DNA of 64,000 bases from Paracoccus onchidii (GCF_028294535.1 NZ_JAQBIE010000014.1:1-64000), one strand, 5' to 3'. Positions 1-8,630 are shown, numbered from the stretch's first letter. Notes: generated by a model not told the origin, from the letters alone. A program made the numbers and translations.

Positions 1-173
1 CCGAATTTATCTGCCCAAGCTCGCACCGTTTGATGCGACACGATGATGCCGCGCTCGGCCAGAAGGTCCTCTACCATCCGCAGGCTCAGCGGAAAGCGGA
101 AATACAGCCAGACCGCATAGGCGATAACATCAGGCGGGAAACGGTGGTGGCTATAAAGGCGAGCGTGAGTCAT
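1..173 (-). CDS. IS6-family transposase, N-terminal part
   Basis: The minus-strand frame reads MTHARLYSHHRFPPDVIAY, then an AVWLYFRFPLSLR stretch and a helix-turn-helix segment with AERGIIVSHQTVRAW. This is the characteristic N-terminus of IS6/IS26-type DDE transposases. The catalytic DDE core lies outside the window. ATG at 173 is used as start; the frame stays open upstream and a GTG at 188 is possible. It reads away from the truncated permease, so the element probably also polarised or abolished transcription of the sugar operon behind it. Confidence 0.8.
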   Translation of the reverse strand, partial: MTHARLYSHHRFPPDVIAYAVWLYFRFPLSLRMVEDLLAERGIIVSHQTVRAWADKF

Positions 174-222
174 GTTGCCATGTCCCACATCCCGTGGCAG
201 CCGACCATAACTTTACAATGCC
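1..222 (-). mobile_element. IS6-family insertion sequence, right part, cut by window edge
   Basis: This is the end of an IS6-family element that extends beyond the left edge. It carries the 5' part of the transposase on the minus strand. The sequence at 211-222 (ctttacaatgcc), read in reverse, loosely resembles the GG...TTGCAAAG ends of this family, so I place the outer boundary near 222. Reading frame for a sugar-ABC permease resumes immediately after that point, which suggests insertion into that gene. The exact end and the target duplication cannot be confirmed without the other end. Confidence 0.6.
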
Positions 223-355
223 GCTTTACGGCATCATCATCAATGGCCTCGTTCTGACGGGCACCAATCCATATCTGCAAAGCTTGATCAAGGGACTGAT
301 CCTGTTGGGGGTGGTGCTGCTGGATACCTTGACGCAGCGGGGGAAATCATCATGA
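218..355 (+). pseudogene. C-terminal remnant of RbsC-type sugar ABC permease
   Basis: About 45 codons remain, reading LYGIIINGLVLTGTNPYL, then a hydrophobic helix ending in LLDTLTQRGKSS and a TGA. This matches the last transmembrane segment of ribose/xylose-type (CUT2) permeases. The TGA overlaps the ATG of the next gene (ATGA at 352-355), the usual coupling of permease and RbsA-type ATPase genes. Everything upstream has been replaced by the IS6-family element, so the permease cannot be functional here unless another copy exists. The ATG at 218 is at the IS border and is probably not a real start. Confidence 0.75.
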
Positions 356-1854
356 CCAAGCGACTGGAAATGAAGGGTATCGGAAAAAGCTTCATGTCCA
401 ACCGTGCACTGGACGATGTGAATTTTTCCTGCACCGCGGGCGAGGTTCATGCACTGGTCGGTTTGAACGGTGCCGGAAAATCAACGCTTATGAAGATCCT
501 TGGCGGCGTTTATCAGCGCGATGAGGGAACGATTCAGATCGACGATCAGGATATCGAGATCGCGGCGCCGGCCGATGCTGGCAGGCACGGAATCGTCATG
601 ATCCATCAGGAACTGTCGTTGATCAACGAGTTGACGGTCGCCGGAAATGTCTTTCTCGGCCGCGAGCTGACTTATCCCGGGACGCCCTTCACCAACAAGC
701 GTGAAATGGCACAGCAGGTGAAAGAGCAGTTGGACCGCTTTGGCCTGAAGCTTGATCCCAACAAACCCGTGCGAGAGCTGAATTCGGGCGAGAAGCAGAT
801 CGTCGAGATCATTCGTGCCTTGATGTCCGATGCCTGGCTGATCGTCATGGATGAGCCGACTTCGGCGCTGTCCGAAGAAGATAAGGAAATGCTGTTCGAG
901 TTTATTCGCCGGATGAAATCCGAAGGCATCGCCATCATCTATATCTCGCATCATATGCCGGAAATCTTTAGCATCGCCGAAGAGGTGACAGTAATGCGCG
1001 ATGGCGTGATCGTTCTGTCCGAACCTACCGCCGAGACGACCGAGGATTTTGTCATCCGTTCGATGACAGGTGCCGAGCTTGATGAGTTCGTCAAACCGCA
1101 CAAGCAGATCAGCGGCGACAAGATCCTGTCGATCGAGGGGCTTTGCCATCAGGGCAGCTATGAGGACATCTCGCTTGATGTTCATGCGGGCGAAATCGTG
1201 GTGCTGACGGGGCTGCGCGGCTGTGGTGCACCAGAGCTTGCCAAGGCGGTCTTCGGGCTTGATGCTGGATACTTGGGCACGGTGACCTATCTGGGACAGG
1301 TCTTGCAGCCTGGGCGCGGTCCGGCAAAGGCAGTGCAGGATGGAATGGGGCTTGTCACCGAGAACCGTGACAAGAACGGCATTCTGCCGGTGTTGTCCGT
1401 GCGCGACAATATCGCGTTGCCCTATCTCGAAAAATTCGCGCGCGGCGGTCTGATAGACGGCGCGAGGATCGACAAGACGGTCGCAAAGGCGATCCGGGAC
1501 ACCTCGACGAAGACATCCTCGCCCAATCAGGAAATCCGCTTTCTGAGCGGAGGGAACAAGCAAAAGATCTGTTTCTCGCGCTGGCTGGACGAAGAATTGC
1601 GGCTGTTGATCCTGCTAGAGCCGACACGGGGCATCGACGTTCACGCCAAGGCTTACATTTATCGGATCATCGAAGAACTGGCTCAGCGCGGCGTCGCCAT
1701 TCTCATCCTGTCCTACGAGATCGATGAGGTCATCATGCTCGCTGACCGGGTGATCACGATGTATCAGGGCGAAACCGTTGCCGAATATGCCTATCCCGCT
1801 TTCGATAAGGATCAGATGCTGGCCGACATGGCCGGCGTTGGTCAATCGCACTGA
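352..1854 (+). CDS. RbsA-type sugar ABC transporter ATPase, two nucleotide-binding domains
   Basis: This 500-residue protein has the tandem-ATPase layout of CUT2 importers such as RbsA, MglA and XylG. The first domain has Walker A GLNGAGKST near residue 37, signature LNSGEKQ and Walker B LIVMDEPTSAL. The second domain has the usual degenerate Walker A (GLRGCGAPEL), signature LSGGNKQK and Walker B LLILLEPTRGID. It would energise uptake of a monosaccharide at the inner membrane. Its ATG overlaps the stop of the truncated permease. With no intact permease or binding protein in view, the transporter is probably dead at this locus. The substrate cannot be read from the ATPase. Confidence 0.9.
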   Translation: MTKRLEMKGIGKSFMSNRALDDVNFSCTAGEVHALVGLNGAGKSTLMKILGGVYQRDEGTIQIDDQDIEIAAPADAGRHGIVMIHQELSLINELTVAGNVFLGRELTYPGTPFTNKREMAQQVKEQLDRFGLKLDPNKPVRELNSGEKQIVEIIRALMSDAWLIVMDEPTSALSEEDKEMLFEFIRRMKSEGIAIIYISHHMPEIFSIAEEVTVMRDGVIVLSEPTAETTEDFVIRSMTGAELDEFVKPHKQISGDKILSIEGLCHQGSYEDISLDVHAGEIVVLTGLRGCGAPELAKAVFGLDAGYLGTVTYLGQVLQPGRGPAKAVQDGMGLVTENRDKNGILPVLSVRDNIALPYLEKFARGGLIDGARIDKTVAKAIRDTSTKTSSPNQEIRFLSGGNKQKICFSRWLDEELRLLILLEPTRGIDVHAKAYIYRIIEELAQRGVAILILSYEIDEVIMLADRVITMYQGETVAEYAYPAFDKDQMLADMAGVGQSH

Positions 1855-1875
1855 ACGCCGAGGAGAGTTTCAGAC

Positions 1876-3309
1876 ATGTTTTACAAGAGTTTTATCGACA
1901 ATGAATGGGTCGAAGCCTCGAACGGTGCCCGGATGCAGGTGCAAAACCCCGCGAATGGCGAGGTCTGGGCCGAAGTCCCGGCCTGTACGGGCGAAGATGT
2001 GGCGCGCGCCCTGGCCAGTTCTCAGCGCGCCCAAAAGGAATGGGCCTTGCTGCCGCCCGTCGAGCGTGCGGCCTATATCTACAGGATTACCGAGGGGATC
2101 GAACGCGAACGCGATCTGTTCGAAGAATTGCTGGTCAAGGAACAGGGGAAGTCTCGTGCCGAGGCGGCGGGCGAGGTCACGGATACGATCCGCTATCTGA
2201 CCTATTCCGCCGAGGCGGCCCGCCGGCTGCGCGGCGATATTTTTCCGTCGGACAACCCGCGGGAACAATTGTTTGTCTATCGCGTGCCCTATGGCGTGAC
2301 ACTGGGTCTTTGCGCCTACAACTATCCGCTGGCGCTGATTGGCCGAAAGGCCGGTCCCGCGCTGGTGACTGGCAACACGATGATCCTCAAGCCACATGAG
2401 GCGACCCCAGTCACGGCTTCGGTTTTTTGCCGCATCGTGGAGGAAGCTGGCTTGCCGCCGGGTGTGATCAACATGGTCACGGGAACCGGCGGCGAAGTGG
2501 GGGCGCCGCTGGTGGCAAGCCCGATTGTCCGAATGATCACGCTGACGGGCTCGATCAGGGCGGGGCAGGCGGTTGCCAAGGCGTCGGCGCAGAACATCAC
2601 GGCCCTGTCGCTGGAACTGGGCGGCAGCGCGCCGTTCATCGTGCTGAAGGATGCCGATCTGGATGCCGCCGCGGCAGCATGTGTGCAGGCGCGTTTTGCG
2701 AATGCCGGGCAGGTTTGCATCTGCAGTGAATCGGTGCTGGTCGAAGATTCCGTTGCCGACGCCTTTACCGAGAAACTATTGGCATATGCGGCCGAAATCC
2801 AGCTTGGAGATCCGGCGGTCAATGGCGGCATGGGGCCGATCACGACCGCGGATGCCTTGCAGCGCGTCGAGCGTATCGTGGCCGATTCCGTCGCGTCCGG
2901 GGCCAAGGTCGCACTTGGTGGCAAGCGCCCCGAAGCTGCGGTTTTTGCATCGGGAAACTGGTACGAGCCAACGGTTCTTGTCGATGCCACGCCTGAAACC
3001 GCGGCTGTGCAGGAAGAAATTTTCGGTCCGGTTCTGCCGGTGGTTCGCGTTGCTGATTATGAAGAGGCATTGGCGGTCGCAAATTCGCGCCCGGACGGGC
3101 TGTCCGCCTATCTCTGGACGCAGAATCCGTCGGTTTATATGGATGCGATCCAACGGTTGGAAACCGGAACGATTTTCCTGAACAGCGGCATCGTCGGCTA
3201 TATCCAAGGCTATCACAACGGCCACAAGCTATCCGGTGTGGGCGGCGAGGACGGCGTTCACGGGATCGAAGGTTACTTGCAAAAGCGAACGGTCTATCAG
3301 CGCTACTGA
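1876..3309 (+). CDS. Aldehyde dehydrogenase, lactaldehyde/glycolaldehyde type
   Basis: This is a 477-residue NAD(P)-dependent aldehyde dehydrogenase. Visible family signatures are CAYNYPLAL (catalytic Asn region), the ELGGSAPF motif with the general-base Glu, the nucleophilic Cys in [10 protein letters not shown], and [10 protein letters not shown] near the C-terminus. The overall pattern, including [17 protein letters not shown] and the C-terminal [16 protein letters not shown] block, is closest to AldA-type lactaldehyde dehydrogenases. It starts 21 bases after the RbsA-type gene with a GGAGAG ribosome site, so the two are probably cotranscribed. A role in deoxysugar or pentose catabolism is inferred from that context. 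The substrate is not proven. Confidence 0.85.
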   Translation: MFYKSFIDNEWVEASNGARMQVQNPANGEVWAEVPACTGEDVARALASSQRAQKEWALLPPVERAAYIYRITEGIERERDLFEELLVKEQGKSRAEAAGEVTDTIRYLTYSAEAARRLRGDIFPSDNPREQLFVYRVPYGVTLGLCAYNYPLALIGRKAGPALVTGNTMILKPHEATPVTASVFCRIVEEAGLPPGVINMVTGTGGEVGAPLVASPIVRMITLTGSIRAGQAVAKASAQNITALSLELGGSAPFIVLKDADLDAAAAACVQARFANAGQVCICSESVLVEDSVADAFTEKLLAYAAEIQLGDPAVNGGMGPITTADALQRVERIVADSVASGAKVALGGKRPEAAVFASGNWYEPTVLVDATPETAAVQEEIFGPVLPVVRVADYEEALAVANSRPDGLSAYLWTQNPSVYMDAIQRLETGTIFLNSGIVGYIQGYHNGHKLSGVGGEDGVHGIEGYLQKRTVYQRY

Positions 3310-3336
3310 TCGGGGCTAAATCACGCGGCAGATCAT

Positions 3337-3500
3337 CAGACCTGCTGGATCTGTTCCCGTGCGGCTGCCAAGTGATCGCGCAGCCAGGCTTTGGCTGCGT
3401 CCGGGGTGCTGTCGCAACGACTGCGCTGTGTCGTCCCACGATCCCGGAGAAATCCTTGTGGAGTGAGGCGTTGCAATCGACCATGCCACACTGCACTGCG
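3337..3500 (-). pseudogene. Possible C-terminal remnant of a GntR/FCD regulator
   Basis: On the minus strand one frame ends DAAKAWLRDHLAAAREQIQQ plus a stop at 3337-3339. This resembles the last helix of FCD-domain GntR regulators. Upstream the similarity breaks up and shifts frame, with no usable start. The call rests on a short stretch, so it is tentative. The rest of 3310-3660 holds no gene I can support. It lies between the dehydrogenase gene and an IS66 fragment and is probably eroded sequence. Confidence 0.35.
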
Positions 3501-3662
3501 GGATCATGAAATATGCGCCGCTTAAAACGCGGCCTGCAGGTTCTTCATACGGGCCTTCGCCACGCACGGTGTTCCGCCCCGTGTCACCATAGACCAGGGC
3601 GGTCACTACTTCGGCTGCCTACAGGCTGGCAAGAGTTTCACGTATAGGCAGCTCTGTTCGGG

Positions 3663-4010
3663 TTGAACGCATGCCTGTCATGTCAACCGGCCGAGGCGCG
3701 GCTCGGCCTATGTCGGGAGCACAGCCGGCCCAAGGTCATGGCCTTCAAGACCCGGGTTGAAGCGCAGTTGTCCGGCATTCCGGGCAAGGGCGCTCTGGCG
3801 AAAGCCTTCCGTTATGCGTTCCGTCGACAGGAAGCCTTCAGCTTGTTCTTGGCCGATGGCCGAGCCGCCATCGACAACAACGCTGCTGAACGGGCATTGC
3901 GCCCCATCGGCACCGGTCGGAAAAACGGGCTCTTCGCTGGATCCGACACCGGCGGTGAAACCCTGGCCCGCGCCATGACGCTGATCGAAACCGCCAAGAT
4001 GAATGGGCTC
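3663..4010 (+). pseudogene. IS66-family transposase (TnpC) C-terminal fragment
   Basis: The plus-strand frame contains GKGALAKAFRYAFRRQEAF, then DGRAAIDNNAAERALRPI and GRKNGLFAGSDTGGE. This is the conserved C-terminal DDE region of IS66 transposases, with the IDNNxAERAxRP motif. The N-terminal two thirds are missing and the expected C-terminal tail is cut at about 4010, where the sequence switches to an IS3-type reading frame. It is a dead fragment, and its strand is opposite to the separate IS66 element at 4122-4888, so it comes from another copy or from a rearrangement. Confidence 0.75.
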
Positions 4011-4113
4011 GAAGCGCCCGACCTATGGCTACCGTTGCATTACCACCATTTTGAACCGGGAGCTGCGTATGCAGGGCTTACCGCCTGCTAACCCATAAGC
4101 GCGTCTATCGCAT

Positions 4114-4121
4114 CATGGAGT
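4114..4121. repeat. Left target-site duplication of the IS66 element (CATGGAGT)
   Basis: Direct repeat CATGGAGT, identical to 4889-4896. It directly abuts the left inverted repeat that starts at 4122. The length of 8 bp fits IS66-family target duplications. Confidence 0.8.
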
Positions 4122-4150
4122 GTAAGCATCTGGCGTAGGCTGTGGCGAGG

Positions 4151-4321
4151 TCAGCGCGCGTGCCCACGGTCCATTTCGATCTTGAGCTCTTGGATCATCG
4201 CTTCCGAGCAGGAGACAACCGCTCGGGCCTGTGCCAGCTCGCTTTCCGCCACATCTGCACGCGCCTCGGCGGCGGCCAGGGCAGTGCGCAATCTGGTGAG
4301 TTCGGAGGCGGTATTCGACAT
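4151..4321 (-). pseudogene. IS66 tnpC N-terminal remnant
   Basis: The minus-strand frame starts MSNTASELTRLRTALAAAEA and ends after about 56 codons at IEMDRGHAR and TGA. This is the coiled-coil N-terminus typical of IS66 TnpC. The remaining ~450 codons of a full TnpC, including the catalytic core, are deleted between this piece and the element end. Confidence 0.65.
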
Positions 4322-4381
4322 GGCCAATATTTACCAGCCGGAGCCACGGGACACCAATAAAAACAGGCTTTTATTCGAAAT

Positions 4382-4855
4382 TTATCCAGCCTTTATAGGG
4401 CATTGCGTCCAACGTGGATTGCGCCAGTCAATGCCTTCCAGAAGATAGCCCAACTGCGCCGCCGAGATCTGCACCGCTTCGCCCGACCGGCTCACCGGCA
4501 CGGTGACCCGGCGCCCGTTCGGCAGGGCTATCCCAACCTGACAGCCCGGAGGCGGACAGGGATCAACTGAATTGGTCTGTGGCGCGGGCGCTTTCGTCAC
4601 AGTCACCGGCAAAAGCTACCGGGCGAGAAGACCAAAGCTCACCGTTTCGATACTGCCGCCGCCAGGTTGTCTGCAGCGACCGGCAAATGCCATGCCGCCG
4701 CGCTGTGGCTGCCGCCTGGCGGTGGCCGATGAAGCTGTCCTCCACAAGGCGCAGTTTGTCATCATCCGACCAATACCGGCGGCGTTCACCATCAGCGGCA
4801 GAAAGAACTTCGATTTGAGGGCGGTTGATAAAGTCGGACTTACCATCGGATCCAT
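4382..4855 (-). pseudogene. IS66 tnpA fragment joined to tnpB C-terminus
   Basis: Reading leftwards on the minus strand, tnpA is seen as DGERRRYWSDDDKLRLVE and the helix-turn-helix stretch ATARRHGICRSLQTTWRRQ. After a frameshift near 4610 comes the tnpA C-terminal block CQVGIALPNGRRVTVPV. This runs directly into AQLGYLLEGIDWRNP, the C-terminal signature of IS66 TnpB. An internal deletion has therefore removed most of tnpB and fused the two remnants. Confidence 0.65.
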
Positions 4856-4888
4856 CCCGAAATCAGACAGCCGCCGCCGGAAGCTTGC

Positions 4889-4896
4889 CATGGAGT
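4889..4896. repeat. Right target-site duplication of the IS66 element (CATGGAGT)
   Basis: Second copy of the 8-bp direct repeat. It directly follows the right inverted repeat that ends at 4888. Deleting the element plus one copy restores the interrupted IS3-type reading frame. Confidence 0.8.
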
Positions 4897-5403
4897 GTAT
4901 CGATCTGCTGCTTCAGCCATGCGGATTTGACCGGCGCGGACGGAACCATGACGGCAAGGTGGTGATGATGCGCTCGAACCTGCGTTGGTGCAGTGACGGC
5001 TTCGCGTTCACCTGCTGGAATGGTGACGTCATCCGGGCGGCTTTCCTGATCGACGCCCATGACCGCGAGATCATCTCCTGGCGGACGGCGGATGCCGGGA
5101 TCAGCGGACCGGATATGCGTGACATGCTGCGGGAGGCGGTTGAGCACCGGTTGGACGCCTATCAACCGCTGGAGCAGGTCGAGCTGTTCCCTGACAATGG
5201 CAGCGTCTAGGTGTCCGGTGAAATGGGGGCTGGATCACCCGTCACTTGGCGGCGCCGTGACAAGTGAACATGGTGTGGAGATTGGCATGAAGAAATACAT
5301 TCTTGTTGGGCATAGTAGCGCCAATGCGCAGATGCAACGGTTGAAACGGGCCGTGGATCATCTGGTATGGATCGCAGTTGAGGCATTCCGATGACATCCA
5401 AAA

Positions 5404-5437
5404 CCTGCCCCGGATTGTCGTGGCAATCCCGGGCAGG
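5404..5437 (-). terminator. Hairpin terminator of the TRAP operon
   Basis: Arms 5404-5417 and 5424-5437 pair at 13 of 14 positions around a six-base loop. On the minus strand the stem is followed by a short T run (GGTTTTGG). It lies just after the last minus-strand cistron and is the likely transcription end of the TRAP operon. The region 5211-5400 holds no other supported feature. Confidence 0.6.
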
Positions 5438-5459
5438 CCGATCGGGTTGTGAGGCGCGC

Positions 5460-5582
5460 TCAGATGCTGCCCGTGGCGAAGATGAAGAGGAACCACACCA
5501 CCGCCGCGACCGCCAGCACCCCGGCAATCTCGGGCCACCAGCCATATTCATGAATGGGTGCGTCGTCGTCATGGTCTTGCAT
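5460..5582 (-). CDS. 40-residue single-span membrane protein in TRAP operon
   Basis: This small frame reads MQDHDDDAPIHEYGWWPEIA followed by one hydrophobic helix of about 20 residues rich in Ala, Val, Trp and Phe, ending FATGSI. The N-terminus is very acidic (DHDDD), so a cytoplasmic or periplasmic anchor peptide is plausible. It starts 12 bases after the dctM stop with a GGAG-like site and lies just before the operon terminator, so it would be translated from the TRAP mRNA. I do not recognise the family. It might be a stability or accessory subunit of the TRAP complex, which is inference from position only. Confidence 0.55.
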   Translation of the reverse strand: MQDHDDDAPIHEYGWWPEIAGVLAVAAVVWFLFIFATGSI

Positions 5583-5593
5583 GGATCACTCCG

Positions 5594-6910
5594 TCAGTTT
5601 GAAAGCGATGGCAGCCAAAGGGCAATCTGCGGGAAGATGATGACCAGAGCCAGCCCGATCAGTTGCAGGCCGATAAAGGGCAACACGGCGGAAAAAATTT
5701 CCTGCAGCGTCACATCCTTCGGGGCCACGCTCTTGAGGTAGAAACAGGCTGGTCCGAAAGGGGGTGACAGCATGTAGATCTGGATGTTCATCGCGAACAG
5801 GATGCCAAACCAGACCGGGTCGTAACCCAGGTCGACCACCACCGGCGCAAAGACCGGCACGGTGATGAAGACAATCGCGATCCAGTCCATGAAGGTGCCA
5901 AGCACCATGATGATTGCCATCATCACCAGGATGACCACGATTGGCGCGACATCCATCCCGGTCAGCACCCCGCGCAGGAAACGCGTTCCACCCAGAAGAT
6001 TGTAGATGCCGACAAGGCTTACGGCGCCGACGATCAGCCAGATGATCGAACCGGTGGTGACGGTCGTGCTCCAGAGTGCGGATTTGAGGTCCGATGTCGA
6101 CAATTCCTGCCGCAGCAACGCCAGCAACAAAGCCCCTACGGCACCGATGGCCGCAGATTCCGTCACCGTCGCGATGCCGAGATAGATCGAGCCGAGAACA
6201 CCGCCGATCAGCACGGCAGGCATGATCAGCCCACGCATATGTCGGATCCTTCCGGTGAAGGGCAGCGCGGCCTCGGGGGCGTCATAGGCGGGACCAAGCG
6301 CCGGATTCAGCCGGGTGCGGATCAGGATATAGCTGACATAGAGGCTGGCCAGCAGAAGACCCGGCAGGATTCCCCCGGTGAACAACGCCTTGATCGACAC
6401 CCCGGCCTCGGCACCGTAGACAATGAACACCACGGATGGCGGCACCAGCGTCGCCAGCGAACCCGACGCCGCGATGGTGCCGATGGACAGCTTGCGATCA
6501 TAGCCCAGCCGGAACATCTGGGGCAGGGCGATAAGGCCCAGAAGCACGATCTCGCCACCGACGATGCCGCTCATCGCGGCAAGGATCACCGAGACAAAGA
6601 CGGTCTGCACCGCCACACCGCCGCGCAACCGCCCGCCGAGGATCGCCATTGACTGGAACAGCTCACGCGCGACCCCGCCGCGTTCGAGGATGTTTGCCAT
6701 CAGCACGAAGAAGGGCACTGCGATCAGGGTCTCTTTCTCGAAGACATGCAGCACATTGGACGACACAAGCGCCAGCCCGTTCACGCCATAATTCAGATAC
6801 GCCGTTGTCAGTGATACGATCAGCGTCGAAGCACCGAGCGGCACGCCGATCGCCATGAGGCTGAACAGCCCCAGGATGATCAGCGCAGTGATCAGTTCGA
6901 TACCCATCAA
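5594..6910 (-). CDS. dctM: TRAP transporter large permease (DctM/SiaM type)
   Basis: A 438-residue, very hydrophobic protein of normal DctM length with a dozen or so membrane spans. Family blocks visible include GVPLGASTLI at the N-terminus, LIPPSVV-like LVPPSVVFIVYG in the middle, and LSPPFGPACFYLKSVAP near the C-terminus. It forms the Na+-coupled transport channel with DctQ. Its ATG overlaps the dctQ stop (ATGA). Divergent sugar-acid genes suggest that the substrate is a four-carbon or similar hydroxy acid. Confidence 0.93.
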   Translation of the reverse strand: MMGIELITALIILGLFSLMAIGVPLGASTLIVSLTTAYLNYGVNGLALVSSNVLHVFEKETLIAVPFFVLMANILERGGVARELFQSMAILGGRLRGGVAVQTVFVSVILAAMSGIVGGEIVLLGLIALPQMFRLGYDRKLSIGTIAASGSLATLVPPSVVFIVYGAEAGVSIKALFTGGILPGLLLASLYVSYILIRTRLNPALGPAYDAPEAALPFTGRIRHMRGLIMPAVLIGGVLGSIYLGIATVTESAAIGAVGALLLALLRQELSTSDLKSALWSTTVTTGSIIWLIVGAVSLVGIYNLLGGTRFLRGVLTGMDVAPIVVILVMMAIIMVLGTFMDWIAIVFITVPVFAPVVVDLGYDPVWFGILFAMNIQIYMLSPPFGPACFYLKSVAPKDVTLQEIFSAVLPFIGLQLIGLALVIIFPQIALWLPSLSN

Positions 6911-7431
6911 TCACCCTCCTGCGGTGTGTCAGCTGCTGCCGGGGGCAGGGGTGAGAACAGGGCGACCAGGGTCTGCGCAAGATACAGCGTCAGCCCGATC
7001 ATCAGCATCACCCGAAGATAGCTGGGCAATGGTGGATTGAAGGCGCTGCCCGAGCGTTCCATATGGGACAGTGTGCGCAGGAAAGGGATATGGCTGGCGT
7101 AAAGCAGCCCCATCACGGCCAGCGTCGTGATTGCCAGCGCAATGCGTTGCAGCATGCGCCAGACGCGCGCCCCCAGCACCAGTTCCAGCACGGTCACCGT
7201 GATATGCCGGTTCTGGCGGCTTACCGGCCCGGCAGAGAGGATCCATGCCGTCCCGCACAGGGCAAGGACTATTTCGCTCGACCATACCGTCGGCGCGTCG
7301 AGGACGTAGCGGCTGAACACTTCAAAGACCGCCAGCAACACGGCAGCGGCGTAGAACATTCCGCACATGCGTCCGACGATCAGGTTCAGGCGGCTCACGC
7401 CCGTGGCGAGTTTTGCCATCATGTCGTTCAT
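6907..7431 (-). CDS. dctQ: TRAP transporter small permease (DctQ type)
   Basis: A 174-residue membrane protein with four predicted spans, the layout of DctQ subunits, including FEVFSRYVLDAPTVWSSE, a typical block in the second span. The start is taken at ATG 7431 (MNDMMAKLA); the open frame continues upstream through the dctP end but that part is not DctQ-like. A four-base overlap links it to dctM. Confidence 0.88.
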   Translation of the reverse strand: MNDMMAKLATGVSRLNLIVGRMCGMFYAAAVLLAVFEVFSRYVLDAPTVWSSEIVLALCGTAWILSAGPVSRQNRHITVTVLELVLGARVWRMLQRIALAITTLAVMGLLYASHIPFLRTLSHMERSGSAFNPPLPSYLRVMLMIGLTLYLAQTLVALFSPLPPAAADTPQEGD

Positions 7432-7483
7432 CCAGATTGCACAAAGCGCACGGCCCCGCAGCGGGGGCCGTGCCGGTCGGGGA

Positions 7484-8500
7484 TCAGTCCAGCAAGTCGA
7501 TGGACCGCATATAGGCCATCTGCGCATCCAGCGCCTTGCGCGCGGCCGGGGACTTGTCTGCGGTCTCTTCCCAGGCTTCGACGGCGATCTCGCGGAACCG
7601 GTCGCGATCCTCTTGCGCCCAGTCAATGACTTCGATCTTGTCGCCTGCGCGGTCACGCTCGGCCAGTTTCTCGTCTTCTTCGTGCAGCGCAGAAGCCAGA
7701 TCTGCATAGGCGGCGTAGAACCATTCGGTCAGGCCCGCCTGCGCCTCGGGCGAGAGGCCGTCCCAGAAGGTTTGACCCACGGTGAACTGGTGCACCGCCA
7801 TCGAATGAATGCCCGGGTATAGCGGATATGTCGCAATCTCGTGAAACCCGTTCTGGTCGTTATTCACATAAGCCGAGGCATCGGCGGCATCGACCACCTT
7901 TTTCTCCAGCGATGTGAAAACCTCTGAGAAGGGAATGTTCACCGGGCTTGCTCCGGCCTTGCTGAAGACCGTCGCGGCCAGCCCTTCGGGTGAGCGGATT
8001 TTGACGCCCTGGAGGTCGTCCACGCCGCGAATTGGAACCGCGCTCACCAGGGCTTCCTTCGAAACTGCGCCGCAGCCGATTACATGGATCTGATCGGGAA
8101 GAAGCTGGTCCCACAGTTCCTGCAGCGCCTCGGCGCCGCCACCCACGCGGCAGAAATCCTGCACCTGCTGAGGCGTGTCATAGCCCGCGATCAGATCACC
8201 GAGAATCGCGAAGGCAGGATCGCGGCCCGAGAAATAGGCAACCGAGGTCAGATCGCCACCCAGCACGCCTGCCGCCACGACTTCGGGGGTTTCGGTACGA
8301 GGAACCACCGCATCGATCGGCAGGAATTCAAGCGCAACCTCGCCATCGGTCATCTCGGCCAGCTTTGCTGTCCATTGTTCGTCGAGATAACGAAAGGAAA
8401 ATCCCCCTGACTGGGTTGAGGTCTGAACCTGCAACTGGGTTTGCGCCATCAGCGGCGTAGCCAGCGCGGCGGCGGCGATGGTGGTCAATAATGTCTTCAC
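7484..8500 (-). CDS. dctP: TRAP transporter periplasmic substrate-binding protein (DctP type)
   Basis: About 338 residues from a GTG start at 8500 that sits 4 bases behind GGGAGGA. The N-terminus (KTLLTTIAAAALATPLMAQT) is a clear Sec signal peptide with an AxA-like cleavage site. The mature part contains the DctP pattern of a binding-site Arg in GVKIRSPEG and the preceding GVDDLQG. It would capture the substrate in the periplasm and hand it to DctQM. The gene opens the operon and diverges from the GntR gene, which probably controls both. Confidence 0.9.
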   Translation of the reverse strand: MKTLLTTIAAAALATPLMAQTQLQVQTSTQSGGFSFRYLDEQWTAKLAEMTDGEVALEFLPIDAVVPRTETPEVVAAGVLGGDLTSVAYFSGRDPAFAILGDLIAGYDTPQQVQDFCRVGGGAEALQELWDQLLPDQIHVIGCGAVSKEALVSAVPIRGVDDLQGVKIRSPEGLAATVFSKAGASPVNIPFSEVFTSLEKKVVDAADASAYVNNDQNGFHEIATYPLYPGIHSMAVHQFTVGQTFWDGLSPEAQAGLTEWFYAAYADLASALHEEDEKLAERDRAGDKIEVIDWAQEDRDRFREIAVEAWEETADKSPAARKALDAQMAYMRSIDLLD

Positions 8501-8583
8501 GATGTCCTCCCTCGGAATCTCATTGCGCAAACCATCAGGTCTGCACTGCTCGGCCACCTTATGAAGAATTAATGAACGCGTCA

Positions 8584-8630
8584 ATGTATGCATTAAAAAA
8601 TTTGACAACGCATTTTAAAAAAGGTTAGGT
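8584..8630 (+). promoter_or_regulatory. Promoter of the GntR/acid-sugar operon with possible GntR operator
   Basis: TTGACA at 8602-8607 is followed after 17 bases by TTAGGT at 8625-8630, a fair sigma-70-type promoter for the plus-strand genes. ATGTATGCAT at 8584-8593 differs by one base from the palindrome ATGTATACAT, a common GntR/FadR-type operator form. It lies in the 148-bp divergent region, so one regulator could control both directions. An AGGAGG ribosome site precedes the GntR ATG. Confidence 0.45.

Larger units (their letters stand above)
4122..4888 (-). mobile_element. Derelict IS66-family element with inverted repeats and 8-bp target duplication
   Basis: The element is bounded by imperfect inverted repeats at 4122-4143 and 4867-4888 (17 of 22 positions match, outer bases GTAAGC / GCAAGC). 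It is flanked by a perfect 8-bp direct repeat CATGGAGT, the target-duplication size typical of IS66. On the minus strand it holds remnants of tnpA, tnpB and tnpC in the normal order, all truncated, with most of tnpB and tnpC deleted. At 767 bp it is far shorter than a full IS66 (about 2.5 kb). It sits inside the IS3-type orfB. Confidence 0.8.
4011..5210 (+). pseudogene. IS3-family (IS2 group) orfB remnant, split by an IS66 element
   Basis: Two halves of one transposase are visible. The left half (4011-4121) reads RPTYGYRCITTILNRELR, then after a one-base shift HKRVYRIME. The right half (4889-5210) reads CGFDRRGRNHDGKVVMMRSN, then WCSDGFAFTCWNGDVIRAAF, DAHDREIISW and finally DNGS before an early stop. 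These are the known OrfB core blocks of the IS2 group, including the first catalytic Asp region. Removing 4122-4888 plus one copy of the 8-bp repeat joins the halves in frame. The C-terminal end with the catalytic Glu is missing. Confidence 0.75.

Noticed and set aside
5287..5394. A 35-residue frame (MKKYILVGHSSANAQM...)
   Set aside because: It lies between the IS remnant and the TRAP terminator, lacks family features, and its ribosome site is weak. Not enough to call a gene.
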